A program made the position numbers and the translations under genes. The notes below the pieces were generated by a model. That model ran no database searches. It was not told the origin of the DNA and saw only the letters and a program-made list of their open reading frames with translations. 56,480 nt of DNA, taken from positions 1-56,480 of the forward strand of contig NZ_LQIS01000021.1 of NCBI RefSeq assembly GCF_001499905.1, in the 5' to 3' direction. This document shows, in pieces, positions 8,568 through 17,708 of the stretch. Within the stretch, counting starts at the first letter, position 1. Each line of letters begins with the position of its first letter. The stretch is from Mycobacterium sp. GA-1285. Lineage in GTDB: Bacteria > Actinomycetota > Actinomycetes > Mycobacteriales > Mycobacteriaceae.

Positions 8568-9419
8568 ATGGGTGTGTACGCAGTCACCGGAGCCGCATCC
8601 GGCATGGGACAACAAGCCGCCACCAAATTGAAGGCCCAGGGACACACCGTCATCGCCGTCGACGTCAAAGACGGCGACGTCGTGGCCGACCTGTCGACCG
8701 CCGACGGACGGCGAACCGCAGCCGATCAAGTCCTGGCCCGGTCCAACCGGCTTGACGGTGCCGTGTTGGCCGCGGGCATCGGGCCGACGCCCGGCAAGGA
8801 CAGCACGCGACGGATATTCGAGGTCAACTATCGCGGCGTGGTCGATCTGCTGCAGGCGTGGCGACCCGCACTCGCCGCCACTGGACGAGCCAAAGTCGTC
8901 GTCATCGGCAGCAACTCGACGACCACCACCCCGGCGGTGCCGCGACGCACAGTGCGTGCGCTGTTGGCAGGCGATACCGACAGGGCGGTGCGCTCACTGA
9001 CGTTGTTCGGACCGGTCGCGCCGTCGCTCGGCTATGCCGCATCGAAGATCGCGGTCTCCCACTGGGTCCGGCGCACGGCGGTGACGCGACAGTGGGCGGG
9101 CGCGGGTATCCGACTCAACGCGCTGGCGCCCGGCGCCATCATGACGCCGCTGTTGGAGAAGCAACTCGCCACACCGCGGGAGGCCAAGGCGGTCAACGCT
9201 TTCCCGGTGCCTGTGGGCGGCTTCGGAGATCCCGCTCAGCTCGCCGACTGGATGGTGTTCATGTTGTCAGACTCCGCCGATTTTCTCTGCGGCAGCATCG
9301 TTTTCGTCGACGGCGGGTCCGACGCCTACTTCCGGGCACGAGACTGGCCGAGGTCCGTGCCCGCACGGCGGTTGCCGTCGTATCTGTGGCGATTTCAAAG
9401 GTTCAAGGGCGCCGAATAG
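8568..9419 (+). CDS. Short-chain dehydrogenase, 3-alpha-hydroxysteroid-dehydrogenase-like
   Basis: 283 residues. The N-terminus carries TGAASGMG at the cofactor site. A Ser-rich strand (VVVIGSNSTTTT) supplies the catalytic Ser, and YAASK supplies Tyr and Lys. Missing the standard NNAG (LAAGIG instead) and having a long segment between the Ser and the Tyr are typical of the 3-alpha-hydroxysteroid dehydrogenase/carbonyl reductase subgroup. The steroid substrate is inferred only from this resemblance. Its stop lies 13 bp from the end of the convergent mycofactocin-type SDR gene, with no terminator between them. Confidence 0.8.
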   Translation: MGVYAVTGAASGMGQQAATKLKAQGHTVIAVDVKDGDVVADLSTADGRRTAADQVLARSNRLDGAVLAAGIGPTPGKDSTRRIFEVNYRGVVDLLQAWRPALAATGRAKVVVIGSNSTTTTPAVPRRTVRALLAGDTDRAVRSLTLFGPVAPSLGYAASKIAVSHWVRRTAVTRQWAGAGIRLNALAPGAIMTPLLEKQLATPREAKAVNAFPVPVGGFGDPAQLADWMVFMLSDSADFLCGSIVFVDGGSDAYFRARDWPRSVPARRLPSYLWRFQRFKGAE

Positions 9420-9432
9420 CGCCACCGCGGAG

Positions 9433-10278
9433 TCAGAACTTGGCGACGGCGCCCGCATCGACCGGCAACGCCGCCCCGGTGATGTACTGCGATTCGTCGG
9501 AGGCGAGGAACAACACCGCATTGCTCACGGCGCGGGCCTCGATCACCGGTTTCGGCAGCATATGGAAGTGACCGATGACCCGTGCGGCGTCCTCCATCGT
9601 CGGATCGGTGAGGTCCGGCCGCACCGTGCGGCGGAAGTGATCGTTGTCGATCATCGGTGTCAGGATGTTGCCCGGATGGATGGAGTTGACCCTGATCCAT
9701 TGTGGTGCAAGCTCATTGGCCAGCGAGTTCATCAGTCCGACGACGGCGTGCTTGGCCGAGGCGTAGTGCGCCATATAGCCGCCGCCGCGGAGCCCCAGCA
9801 TCGAGCTGACCAGGATGATCGATCCGCCGCCGTTGGTCATGTGCGGCAGGGCGGCTTTGACGGTGTGCCAGACGCCGGTCACGTTGATGTCGAGCATCGT
9901 CTGCCACGCGGATTCGGCAATCTTCGCGGCAGGCGCCGGATCCGCGCTGATGCCGGCATTGGCCACCACGATGTCGAGCGCGCCGAGTTCGCCGACCCCA
10001 CGGGCGAGCGCTGCCTGAAGGCTCGCCAGGTCGCGCACATCCGCCGTGTCGGTCACGATGCGGCGGCCCGACTTCTCGACCAGCGCCGCCGTGTCAGCGA
10101 GGTCTGCCTCGGAGGGGCCGGGATATCCGGCGGCGTCGATGTCCTCGCACACGTCGACGGCGATGACGTCGGCCCCTTCCTCGGCGAGCCGAACCGCGTG
10201 TTCGCGGCCCTGACCCCGCGCAGCGCCGGTGATGAACGCGACCTTGCCGGCGACCCGCCCGACCCTGTTTCCCGTCAT
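9433..10278 (-). CDS. Mycofactocin-coupled SDR family oxidoreductase
   Basis: 281 residues. It has TGAARGQG at the nucleotide site and YASAK as the catalytic pair. It also has the family-typical insertion after the second strand (VDVCEDID... through about residue 60), which in TIGR03971 enzymes keeps NAD(H) tightly bound so that it must be recycled through mycofactocin. The substrate is probably an alcohol but is not identifiable here. The start at 10278 follows AAAGG at six bases. It lies 55 bp downstream of the 90-aa gene of the ctpH operon and may be the last gene of that transcript. Confidence 0.82.
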   Translation of the reverse strand: MTGNRVGRVAGKVAFITGAARGQGREHAVRLAEEGADVIAVDVCEDIDAAGYPGPSEADLADTAALVEKSGRRIVTDTADVRDLASLQAALARGVGELGALDIVVANAGISADPAPAAKIAESAWQTMLDINVTGVWHTVKAALPHMTNGGGSIILVSSMLGLRGGGYMAHYASAKHAVVGLMNSLANELAPQWIRVNSIHPGNILTPMIDNDHFRRTVRPDLTDPTMEDAARVIGHFHMLPKPVIEARAVSNAVLFLASDESQYITGAALPVDAGAVAKF

Positions 10279-10333
10279 TGCGGCCTTTCCCGTGAGCAAG
10301 CAGCGATCACTGCGCCACGGTGGCGCCGCGACT

Positions 10334-10606
10334 TCAGGCGTCCTCCAACGCTTCGCCGATTTCATGTGCGACGCGGTTGTGCTCGTTCTGCAGCAGCACA
10401 TGGCCGGCGGCCAACGCCAGAGCCACTGGCCACTCGATGATCTCGACGGCGGCCAGCACCCCGAGCGTTCCGTAGAACGCGAGTTGTTCAGGCCGGGGAA
10501 TCTTGACGCGCCCGACCATCGGCAGGTCCATCGAGAACATCTGGGCGTCTCGAACACGCTGGACGGCATCGCGGTGGGTTGCCGCGTTTTTCGAGGATTT
10601 GGCCAT
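10334..10606 (-). CDS. Small membrane-associated protein downstream of ctpH (Rv0424c-like)
   Basis: 90 residues. One hydrophobic stretch (about 40-70) contains IIEWPVALALAAGHVLLQ; the flanks are charged, with an acidic C-terminus. Position (15 bp after ctpH), length and strand match M. tuberculosis Rv0424c next to ctpH (Rv0425c). The EWPV core also occurs in the 151-aa protein on the other side of ctpH, so the two may be distant relatives or bind the same part of the ATPase. Function unknown. Confidence 0.7.
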   Translation of the reverse strand: MAKSSKNAATHRDAVQRVRDAQMFSMDLPMVGRVKIPRPEQLAFYGTLGVLAAVEIIEWPVALALAAGHVLLQNEHNRVAHEIGEALEDA

Positions 10607-10621
10607 CAGTTTGCCTTCCCG

Positions 10622-13600
10622 TCATGGCGTATTGGGCGTTTGGACGCTCGCGGTGCGGACCGTCGAGAGCATGGCCTCAACCGGTATAACACCCTCTTCC
10701 GATCCATTGGTTGTCGTTTCGGGCGTGATTTCAATACCGTTGCGGGAACTGTACGCCGTGCTGTGGCGGCTGGGAGTCGTCGAGATCGAGGACTGAGCCC
10801 GACGCAGTACCCAGGGTGCACAGCCCGCGGCGGCGGTGGCGACGCCTGCGGTGCCGAGTGCCTGAGCCCAACCGAGCGGCCCCAACGGCGTGCACCCCAG
10901 CATCTGGCTCACGCCCGGTGTGCTGATCAGGGCGCCCAGCGTCACCAGCGAACCCGCCGCCGTCGCGATCACCAGCGGGCTGCGCGAATCGATGAGCGTC
11001 TGGCCCAACTGCGTCGTCACCAATGCCACCAACGCCACCGTCGATGCCCGACGCGGCGCCAGCGTGAAACCGGCCATCACCCACGCAGACGTCGCGGCCG
11101 CGGCAGTCGTCGTTCCCCGGATGGCCACGGTTCGCCAGATCGCTGCGTGATTCGGTCCGTGTCCCACGTCGTCGCCGTTCCGCCGCGCCGGGCTCACGGC
11201 CAGGGCCGCCGCGGGCAGCGCATCGGTCATCATATTCACCAACAGCAGTTGGCGCGTGTTCAACGGCGAGCTTCCGGTCAACGCCGACCCGATAATGGAA
11301 AACGCGACCTCGCCGGCGTTGCCGCCCAACAACACCGAAACCGCGGCCTGCACGCGCCGCCACAGCTGCCGTCCCTCGTCGAGCGCGTCGAGCAGCGAGC
11401 CGATGCGGCCGTCGAGCAGCATCACATCGGCGGCGGTGCGTGCGGGATCACTGCCCTGAGCGGCAACCCCGATGCCGACCGTTGCTGCTCGGATCGCCGC
11501 CGCGTCGTTGGCGCCGTCACCGACCATCGCGCAGACCAAGCCGATGCGCTCCAGGGTCTGCACCACCTGCACCTTGTGCTCGGGTGTCATCCGCGCGAAC
11601 ACCAAGCCGTCCCGCACGGCGCGTTCTTGGCCCCGCCGCGAGAGCGCCTCCCAATCCGCGCCGCTGATGACCTGGGCGGCCGTGACCGACATCCCGAGTT
11701 CGGCGGCGATGGCCGCCGCGGTGACCGGGTGATCGCCGGTGATGAGCCGTACGCCGACCTCCTGCTTCTGCAGTGCGGCCAACAACGACGCCGACTCCGG
11801 ACGTGGAGTATCCGACAGACCGAGCAGTCCGACGAACTGTAACCCTCTGCCGCACAGGCTGATCAGTGTCTCATCGCGGCGGCGTGCGGTTCGTGCCTGC
11901 TGCGTCGTCAACGTGCGACGAGCCACGGCGATCACGCGCAAGCCGGATTCCGCCATCCGATGCACCATGCGCTTGGCCGTCGGGTCAAGACCGGTGCACG
12001 CGGCAAGGACGCTTTCCGGAGCGCCCTTGATGTACAGCTCGGAGTCGAGGAGGGAAGCCGAGAAGGGCCGTCCCGACCGGAACGGCAGATTCGTCGTGTT
12101 CACATCCGGTGCGTGCGCATCGCCGGCTGCTTCGATGACAGCCGCGTCCGTGGCGTGTTCGTGTCGATCGCCGTTCTTGGCCGGAGTGGCCCGTGCCGCG
12201 CATTCGAGCACCTGTCCTCGCGTGACGCCGTCGGCGTGATGCACTTTCGTGACTCGCAGCCGGTTCTCACTGAGCGTTCCGGTCTTGTCGAAGCACACGA
12301 CGTCGATGCGGCCCAGTGCCTCCACCGAACGCGGGGTGCGAACAAGCACACCTGTCCGCGTGAGCCGGCGCGCAGCCGTCTGTTGTGCCAGGGTGGCCAC
12401 CAGCGGCATGCCCTCGGGCACCGCGGCAACCGCGACGGCGACACCGCTCGCAACCGCGCGGCGCAGGGGAACCATGCGCAGCAGCCCCATTCCGCTCACG
12501 AGCGCTCCGCCTGCCAGGCTCAACGGCAGGGCACGATCGGTCAATTCGCGCAGTTGTGCCTGCAAGCCGACTGCCGACTTCTCCGCCGACTGAACCTGCG
12601 CCGCCCGGCTTGCCTGCGTACCTGCACCGACCGCGGTGACGATCGCCATCGCGGTTCCCGCGACCACCGTGGTGCCGGCGTGCAGCATGCAACTGCGTTC
12701 GGCCAGCGCCGCGCCCGGAGTGGCAGCGGCCCGCTTGGGTACTGGAAGCGACTCGCCGGTCAGCGATGACTCGTCGAGCTCGACGTCGGATGCCCCGATG
12801 ATCCGCGCGTCGGCGGGCACGACCTCGCCGGGCCTCACCTCGATCAGATCACCGGGCTGCAGGTCTGCGGCGTCGATCGTTTCGTACCCGTGGTCGGTCA
12901 CGAGCCGCGCGGGCGGAACCTGAACGGCCAGCAGCCTGCCCAGCAGGCGCTCCGCCCGAACCTGTTGCGATGCGGCGAGAATCGAGTTACCCGCCAACAC
13001 CGACCCGACCAGGATCGCGTCGATCGGCGATCCCAGCAGGGCGCTCGCCGTGGAGCCGACGGCCAGTATCGGTGTGAGGGGGTCCGACAACTCCTGGCGC
13101 AGCGAACCGACGATATCCCTGGTGAGCCGAGATGGGGGTCCGACCACCCGCGGGATGACGTTGATCGACGCGCTCGCAGCCGCAGCCGCCCGCGACTTGC
13201 GTTGCTTCAGTTCACGTTTCGGCGGTGGCAGTATCTGACGCACTTCCTCGGCAGACATCGCATGCCACTCGTGCACGGTGGCCGGGATCGGAGTCCGGTC
13301 GTTGAGGGCTCCACGCGCCAGCAGGAGTCCGGTGGTCAGCCCGGCGGCCGCGCCAGCGGTCACCGGTCCCGGTCCGCGGCCTCGCACGCCCGGAATCATG
13401 AGCAGGGCGCCCAGCATGGACGCGCTGGTTGCAAGTTCCACGCCCCGCTCACTGGCCCTACGCGCGGCGGGCAGGGCATGCATCACCCGCCACACGGCGT
13501 CGAGGTCAGCGGCGAGCAGATCGGCTCGCCATGGGGGTGGACCGTCGTCGGGTAACAGCCCGATCGATACATCTGCAGCCGAAAGCGCCTGCGCCGCATG

Positions 13601-15010
13601 TGAAGCGATGACGGCAACGGTACGGCCGTCGGCTTGGAGTGCGATGACGGCATCCAGCAACGCCGCGTCGGCGGGCCCCTCGAGCGGATACAGCTCGTCG
13701 AACGACGGTCGCAGGTCGTCGAGTTCGTCGCACTGCAGCGAGACCAATTCGGCGCCTGCCCGCCGAACCTCGCCGAGCACGCTCGCCGCCAACGGATGAT
13801 GCACATGGCGAACCAACACTTCGGCCGTGGCCGCACCGTTGGTGCTGCCGTTCGTGTGCGACGGTGCGCGTTGCCAACCGACGTCCAGCTCACCGCGATC
13901 GAGGCTCTCGCGAGCCCACTGCCATGCCGCAGCCCGGTCGCGATCGGAGATGCCGCGTAGCCCCCCGATTCGCAGTCGATCGGTCAACAGGACGCGCGGG
14001 TCGACGACGACGGCGTCGACGCGGTCCAGCCGGCGGATCGCCTCCGGATCCAGCGCGACGATGTTGTATTTGTCGGCTAGGCCGCGACCGAGGGCAGCGG
14101 CGAAGCCCTCGCGGGCGTTGCGCGCCGCCTTCGGGGTGGAAACCACCGCTGCGGTGGCGGCGGTGTTGATGTCACGACTGAGGACGCCGACCGCGGCCGC
14201 CCACAAGCCCTGCACCACGCCGCTCCGGTCGATGTGTCGCTCAATCGGGCCGGGCGGCATCGGACAGGGGCGCTGTGGAGGCGAACCGATGTCTGGATCG
14301 TCCGCGTGCGACGCGATCGCCGGTTCGTGACGCTGCCACGCGCGCGAGCCGGCCATCGTCTCCGCGACCTGATAGAGATGCCGGACCGTCTCGACGGCCA
14401 GCGAGGTCGGCGCCTCGGTCACGGTGTAGACCGTCGCGGCGGCGATCGCTATGGCGGTGTCGGCGGCGCTGCGTCCCAGTCGTTGTTCGACGACTTCCCG
14501 TAGGCGCGGCTGATAGTCGACGAGCACCACCGCGGCCGCGAGTCCCGCGGGCAGCGCAGGCCACATCAGGGCCCGCCCCGCAATCGCAGTGCACAACCCG
14601 ACACCGTTCGCCGTCGCCGCGATGAGCTTGCCTGCGAGGACGACGCCGTCGGCGGGCAGATCGGTGGCGGCCCCGGCGTCCGGCTCCGTTTGGTACTCGA
14701 CCGCAGCGACCAATTGGCACAGTCGATCCATCGTCGGCCCGTCGTCGGAGACGGTGATGACCACTCGCGACAGCGAGTGGTTGAGCCCTATGGTCAGCAC
14801 ACCGGGCTCGGCGCGCACAGAGTCGAGAACCGCGCGACCCAGGGCCTTACCTTTGTCGCCGTTCAATCCGCGTACTTCGATCCAGCAGCGGTTCCCGTTG
14901 CGCCAACACCGCCGGCTCGGCCTACCGCCCGCGAGTTCTTTGACCGCGCTGACGACGGCTGTGACCGACTCGCGCGTGGCGCTTCCGACGAGCCTTTCGA
15001 CGAGGCTCAC
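10622..15010 (-). CDS. ctpH: Giant cation-transporting P-type ATPase, CtpH type
   Basis: 1462 residues, far above the usual 700-900 for P-type ATPases but normal for the mycobacterial CtpH/CtpI type. The C-terminal half is a complete pump: LTGES (E753) in the actuator domain, PEGMP in the fourth membrane helix, DKTGT (phosphorylated D908), GDGAND (D1165) and closing membrane helices with LLLVNMMTDALPA. The PEG(M/L)P motif is that of P2 (Ca-type) ATPases; the ion is not known. The first 600 residues have hydrophobic segments and an ATPase-like fold without the catalytic signature, as if from an old duplication. The GTG start overlaps the upstream stop (GTGA). Gene order matches Rv0426c-ctpH-Rv0424c. 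Confidence 0.83.
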   Translation of the reverse strand: MSLVERLVGSATRESVTAVVSAVKELAGGRPSRRCWRNGNRCWIEVRGLNGDKGKALGRAVLDSVRAEPGVLTIGLNHSLSRVVITVSDDGPTMDRLCQLVAAVEYQTEPDAGAATDLPADGVVLAGKLIAATANGVGLCTAIAGRALMWPALPAGLAAAVVLVDYQPRLREVVEQRLGRSAADTAIAIAAATVYTVTEAPTSLAVETVRHLYQVAETMAGSRAWQRHEPAIASHADDPDIGSPPQRPCPMPPGPIERHIDRSGVVQGLWAAAVGVLSRDINTAATAAVVSTPKAARNAREGFAAALGRGLADKYNIVALDPEAIRRLDRVDAVVVDPRVLLTDRLRIGGLRGISDRDRAAAWQWARESLDRGELDVGWQRAPSHTNGSTNGAATAEVLVRHVHHPLAASVLGEVRRAGAELVSLQCDELDDLRPSFDELYPLEGPADAALLDAVIALQADGRTVAVIASHAAQALSAADVSIGLLPDDGPPPWRADLLAADLDAVWRVMHALPAARRASERGVELATSASMLGALLMIPGVRGRGPGPVTAGAAAGLTTGLLLARGALNDRTPIPATVHEWHAMSAEEVRQILPPPKRELKQRKSRAAAAASASINVIPRVVGPPSRLTRDIVGSLRQELSDPLTPILAVGSTASALLGSPIDAILVGSVLAGNSILAASQQVRAERLLGRLLAVQVPPARLVTDHGYETIDAADLQPGDLIEVRPGEVVPADARIIGASDVELDESSLTGESLPVPKRAAATPGAALAERSCMLHAGTTVVAGTAMAIVTAVGAGTQASRAAQVQSAEKSAVGLQAQLRELTDRALPLSLAGGALVSGMGLLRMVPLRRAVASGVAVAVAAVPEGMPLVATLAQQTAARRLTRTGVLVRTPRSVEALGRIDVVCFDKTGTLSENRLRVTKVHHADGVTRGQVLECAARATPAKNGDRHEHATDAAVIEAAGDAHAPDVNTTNLPFRSGRPFSASLLDSELYIKGAPESVLAACTGLDPTAKRMVHRMAESGLRVIAVARRTLTTQQARTARRRDETLISLCGRGLQFVGLLGLSDTPRPESASLLAALQKQEVGVRLITGDHPVTAAAIAAELGMSVTAAQVISGADWEALSRRGQERAVRDGLVFARMTPEHKVQVVQTLERIGLVCAMVGDGANDAAAIRAATVGIGVAAQGSDPARTAADVMLLDGRIGSLLDALDEGRQLWRRVQAAVSVLLGGNAGEVAFSIIGSALTGSSPLNTRQLLLVNMMTDALPAAALAVSPARRNGDDVGHGPNHAAIWRTVAIRGTTTAAAATSAWVMAGFTLAPRRASTVALVALVTTQLGQTLIDSRSPLVIATAAGSLVTLGALISTPGVSQMLGCTPLGPLGWAQALGTAGVATAAAGCAPWVLRRAQSSISTTPSRHSTAYSSRNGIEITPETTTNGSEEGVIPVEAMLSTVRTASVQTPNTP

Positions 15011-15462
15011 TTCTTGGTCGTACGACGTGCCGGCGTGGTCTTCTTGGCCGGGCGCGACCGGCTACTGTTCTTCGATTTGGTCGCTCGGCGTGCGGTCGTC
15101 GTCGGTGCGGTCGATGAGTCCCGCCGGCCTTCGCTTCGGGGAGGAACCGAGCGCAGTGTCGGTTGGGCGTCGCTCGACGCGTCGGCGCGGTGCGAGAGCC
15201 GATGCAGCACAAGCGCGGCGCCGCCGACGGTGACCAGTACCGGCCACTCGACCAATCCGACTGCGCCGATGGCGCCGATGGTGAGTGCGGCGGCGGCAGA
15301 AGACCGGCTGCCGTTGTCGAGGCCGGCCTTCACCCCGGACGCCGCACCTTGGACGGCGCCCACCGCACCGCTCACTGCCGCTCCGCCGATCGCTCCGGCC
15401 GCCGCGGTCGTCACGTCAGCTGTCTTGGTCACTGCTCGGGTGGCCGCCGAAATGATGTTCAT
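15007..15462 (-). CDS. Small membrane protein upstream of ctpH (Rv0426c-like) with basic tail
   Basis: 151 residues. An Ala/Gly-rich amphipathic N-terminal half is followed by a hydrophobic stretch (about 65-92) containing GLVEWPVLVTVGGAALVLHRL. The tail is strongly basic and rich in Ser, Thr, Arg and Lys, ending in a KKTTPARRTTKK-like sequence that resembles nucleic-acid-binding histone-like tails. Length and place match M. tuberculosis Rv0426c. Its TGA overlaps the ctpH GTG, so the two are translationally coupled. It shares the EWPV core with the 90-aa protein downstream of ctpH. Function unknown; an accessory role for the pump is inference from context. Confidence 0.72.
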   Translation of the reverse strand: MNIISAATRAVTKTADVTTAAAGAIGGAAVSGAVGAVQGAASGVKAGLDNGSRSSAAAALTIGAIGAVGLVEWPVLVTVGGAALVLHRLSHRADASSDAQPTLRSVPPRSEGRRDSSTAPTTTARRATKSKNSSRSRPAKKTTPARRTTKK

Positions 15463-15680
15463 CGGAGCTCCTCGCGTTGGATAGCCCTTAGCTGTTCCCG
15501 TAAATAGGCGTTATACACCGCTTGGGTGAACAGGTCTTCGCGAGAACATCACGGTGGCGGTCGACCGCGGGTCAGCGGCTGGAGCGCGCAGATGTTTATC
15601 GTGCAGCGCTCCCGACGACTATGCGCGGCTCCGCAGACCGTGGCTGCCCGTTCGTATTGCGCAGCAACACTTTTCGCGGA

Positions 15681-16325
15681 TCATCCGGGCGCGCCCGGGG
15701 GCTGGGGTGCGACCGTCGGTAGGAACTGAACCGGGCCCGGCGGGATGTTGGTGTCCGGCGGCGGCGCCGTACCGGGTAGGGGCTGGCCGAGTCGGTCCTG
15801 CGGCATCTGGCCGAGGAGCCCGCCTTTGAGCATGCCCGCGTGGTACATGTCGATGTACCTACCGAACCACTCCCGCCGGCTGACGTCGGCGTTCTCTTGC
15901 CCGGGTGCGACGTCGAACTGCACGCCCTGGTCCGGCGCCGCGGGTGTGACGTTCTGCGCGATGCCGTAGGCGTTGTTGAAGATTCTCAGGTTCGGCGGGG
16001 CTCCGGGGCCGGCTCCGGGCGGCGCCGGCGCGATGTTCTGGCCAAGCACCGTGCTCGCATCGAGGCCCGGGACCTGGGGGGCGCCGAGGGGTCCGGGCGC
16101 AGGAGCGCCGCTTTGCCCCAGCACCGCCAATCCGTTGAGGCCCAACGGCGCACCGGCTACCGGCACAGTCGGCCCGAGCGGCGACGGTGCGGGTGCGGGC
16201 GCCGGGAGCGCCGGTGGCGCCGGGTCCGCGGTCGCCACCGCACAGAAGGTGATCGCCGCCCCGGTGAGCAACACGCCGACTGCCCAGATGCCCGCGGTTG
16301 GCGAGGTCGCCGAGTTCGCGCTCAT
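15681..16325 (-). CDS. Secreted proline/alanine-rich hypothetical protein in the porin operon
   Basis: 214 residues. There is a signal peptide (hydrophobic about 13-33, cleavage near ATA-DP). A Pro/Ala/Gly-rich low-complexity stretch covers about residues 34-105, and a short more conserved-looking block (FNNAYGIAQNVTP, then SRREWFGRYIDMYHAGML) follows. The C-terminus is again Pro-rich. No family is recognised. It starts 3 bp after the stop of the second MspA-like gene and is almost certainly co-transcribed with both porins, so a role at the outer membrane or with the pores is a reasonable guess. Confidence 0.7.
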   Translation of the reverse strand: MSANSATSPTAGIWAVGVLLTGAAITFCAVATADPAPPALPAPAPAPSPLGPTVPVAGAPLGLNGLAVLGQSGAPAPGPLGAPQVPGLDASTVLGQNIAPAPPGAGPGAPPNLRIFNNAYGIAQNVTPAAPDQGVQFDVAPGQENADVSRREWFGRYIDMYHAGMLKGGLLGQMPQDRLGQPLPGTAPPPDTNIPPGPVQFLPTVAPQPPGAPG

Positions 16326-16328
16326 GCC

Positions 16329-17006
16329 TCAGACGGCCTTGGTGACGCCGTAGTAGGCCACGACGTCGTCGGTGTCGGTGGTCGCACTGGTCAGCGTCGC
16401 GTACGAGCGCATGAAGGACTGGCCGACGCAGCCGTCGACCTTGACGTGGGTGTCCTTGAGCGTGACCCGCACAGGCGCGCTCTTGTACTCCTTCTTGTCG
16501 ACCATGACCGTCGTCACCGTGCCGGGCTTGGGATGGACCTCGATCTTGCCCGAGAGCGGCATTGTCGCACCCGTGGGCAGCAGTCCGCCGGTGAGCGACG
16601 AACCGCTCGTACCGATACCCGCCTGGCCGATCAGCCGGACCTGACCGAGTTCGATGCCGCAACCGATCTGGTATCCGACCTCGAGGATGCCGCCGTTCAG
16701 GGTGGTGCTGCCCCCGCCGGTCACGGTGCCGGTGAACGTGCCCCCGGCGAGGTATTCGCGCGAGGACGTCGCGGTCGTCAGCGGTGCGACGGGCAACTGG
16801 GATTCGTTGCCGCCAGCCACATTCAGGATCCAGCCGTCCGGTGTGACCACCACGCCGGGCGGGGCCGACGCGACCACGCCGGTGTCCGGAGGAGGAGCGG
16901 CATCGCCAGGCGGCGGCGGCACGGGCGGCGGCTGAGCCGCCGCGAGGGGTGTCACCCCGAACGGAATGACGGCGACGGCGAGGACTGTGGCGATTCGGTT
17001 GATCAT
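16329..17006 (-). CDS. MspA-family outer-membrane porin-like protein (second of tandem pair)
   Basis: 225 residues. A signal peptide (MINRIATVLAVAVIPF, cleavage after LAAA) is followed by a Pro-rich spacer and an MspA-type beta domain with PLTTATSSREYLAGGTFTG and LEVGYQIGCGIELG. MspA proteins form octameric pores in the mycobacterial outer membrane. I chose the ATG at 17006, not 17021, because it lines up with the sister gene's start and has GGAAAG just upstream. Unlike cysteine-free classical MspA, the mature protein has a Cys in QIGCGI and one in VDGCVGQ, probably a disulfide. It is 21 bp from the sister gene and 3 bp from the next gene. Confidence 0.82.
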   Translation of the reverse strand: MINRIATVLAVAVIPFGVTPLAAAQPPPVPPPPGDAAPPPDTGVVASAPPGVVVTPDGWILNVAGGNESQLPVAPLTTATSSREYLAGGTFTGTVTGGGSTTLNGGILEVGYQIGCGIELGQVRLIGQAGIGTSGSSLTGGLLPTGATMPLSGKIEVHPKPGTVTTVMVDKKEYKSAPVRVTLKDTHVKVDGCVGQSFMRSYATLTSATTDTDDVVAYYGVTKAV

Positions 17007-17027
17007 CTTTCTGCTTTCCATCCCGGC

Positions 17028-17708
17028 TCAAACAACCTTGGTGACACCGAGATACGTGACGACGTCGTCGGTGTTGTCGGTGGAACTGGTCAGCGTGGCG
17101 TACGAGCGGATGAAGGACTGGCCCGCACACTGGTCGGTCTTGATACGCACACCGGTGATGGTGATTCGCGTCTCGCTCCCCTTGAACTTCTTCTTGTCGA
17201 CGGCCACCGTGGTCACCTGTCCGGGCTTGAGGTACACCTTGCCCTCGAGGGCGACGCCGAATGCACCGGTGACGTTGCCGTTGAACGGAATGCTGATACC
17301 GGGGGTGAAGCTGCCGATCGGGTTGATCTCGGTCTCGTCGGAGATGATGCCGCAACCGATCTGCTCGCCCGCCTCCAACTGCCCGCCGGCCAGCTTCGTC
17401 GAGCCGCTGCCGGTGATCCGGCCGGTGAACGTGCCGGCGACGAGATATTCACGTGAGGTGATGGCGGTGGTCAACGGCGCCACCGGCAACTGGGTCTCGT
17501 TGCTACCCACCACCTCGAGGTGCCAACCGTCCGGAGTGTCGAGAATCCCCGGAGCCGCGGACGGCACCGCGCCCTCGGGCGGAAGCGGATTCGTGGCGAT
17601 CGCCGGCACAACGGGCTCTGGAGGTGGGGGTGGATCGGCCGCCGCGAGCGGTGTGGCCCCGACCGGGATCACGCACACGGCGGCCAGCGCGGCAAATCGG
17701 ATCAACAT
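17028..17708 (-). CDS. MspA-family outer-membrane porin-like protein (first of tandem pair)
   Basis: 226 residues and clearly paralogous to the next gene. It shares the N-terminal signal peptide (about 1-24), the Pro-rich spacer, PLTTAITSREYLVAGTFTG, the EAGEQIGCGI segment, and the C-terminal block QSFIRSYATLTSSTDNTDDVV followed by GVTKVV. Like its sister it has a conserved Cys pair (QIGCGI and TDQCAGQ). The family forms channels for small hydrophilic solutes. It is first in a three-gene leftward operon. The long Pro-rich spacer before the beta domain is absent from textbook MspA and may act as a periplasmic tether. Confidence 0.83.
   Translation of the reverse strand: MLIRFAALAAVCVIPVGATPLAAADPPPPPEPVVPAIATNPLPPEGAVPSAAPGILDTPDGWHLEVVGSNETQLPVAPLTTAITSREYLVAGTFTGRITGSGSTKLAGGQLEAGEQIGCGIISDETEINPIGSFTPGISIPFNGNVTGAFGVALEGKVYLKPGQVTTVAVDKKKFKGSETRITITGVRIKTDQCAGQSFIRSYATLTSSTDNTDDVVTYLGVTKVV

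Noticed and set aside
10229..11842. 537-residue rightward open frame
   Set aside because: Antisense to ctpH and its neighbours, with low-complexity Arg/His composition.
15840..17456. 538-residue rightward open frame
   Set aside because: Antisense to the MspA-like genes; no recognisable domain.
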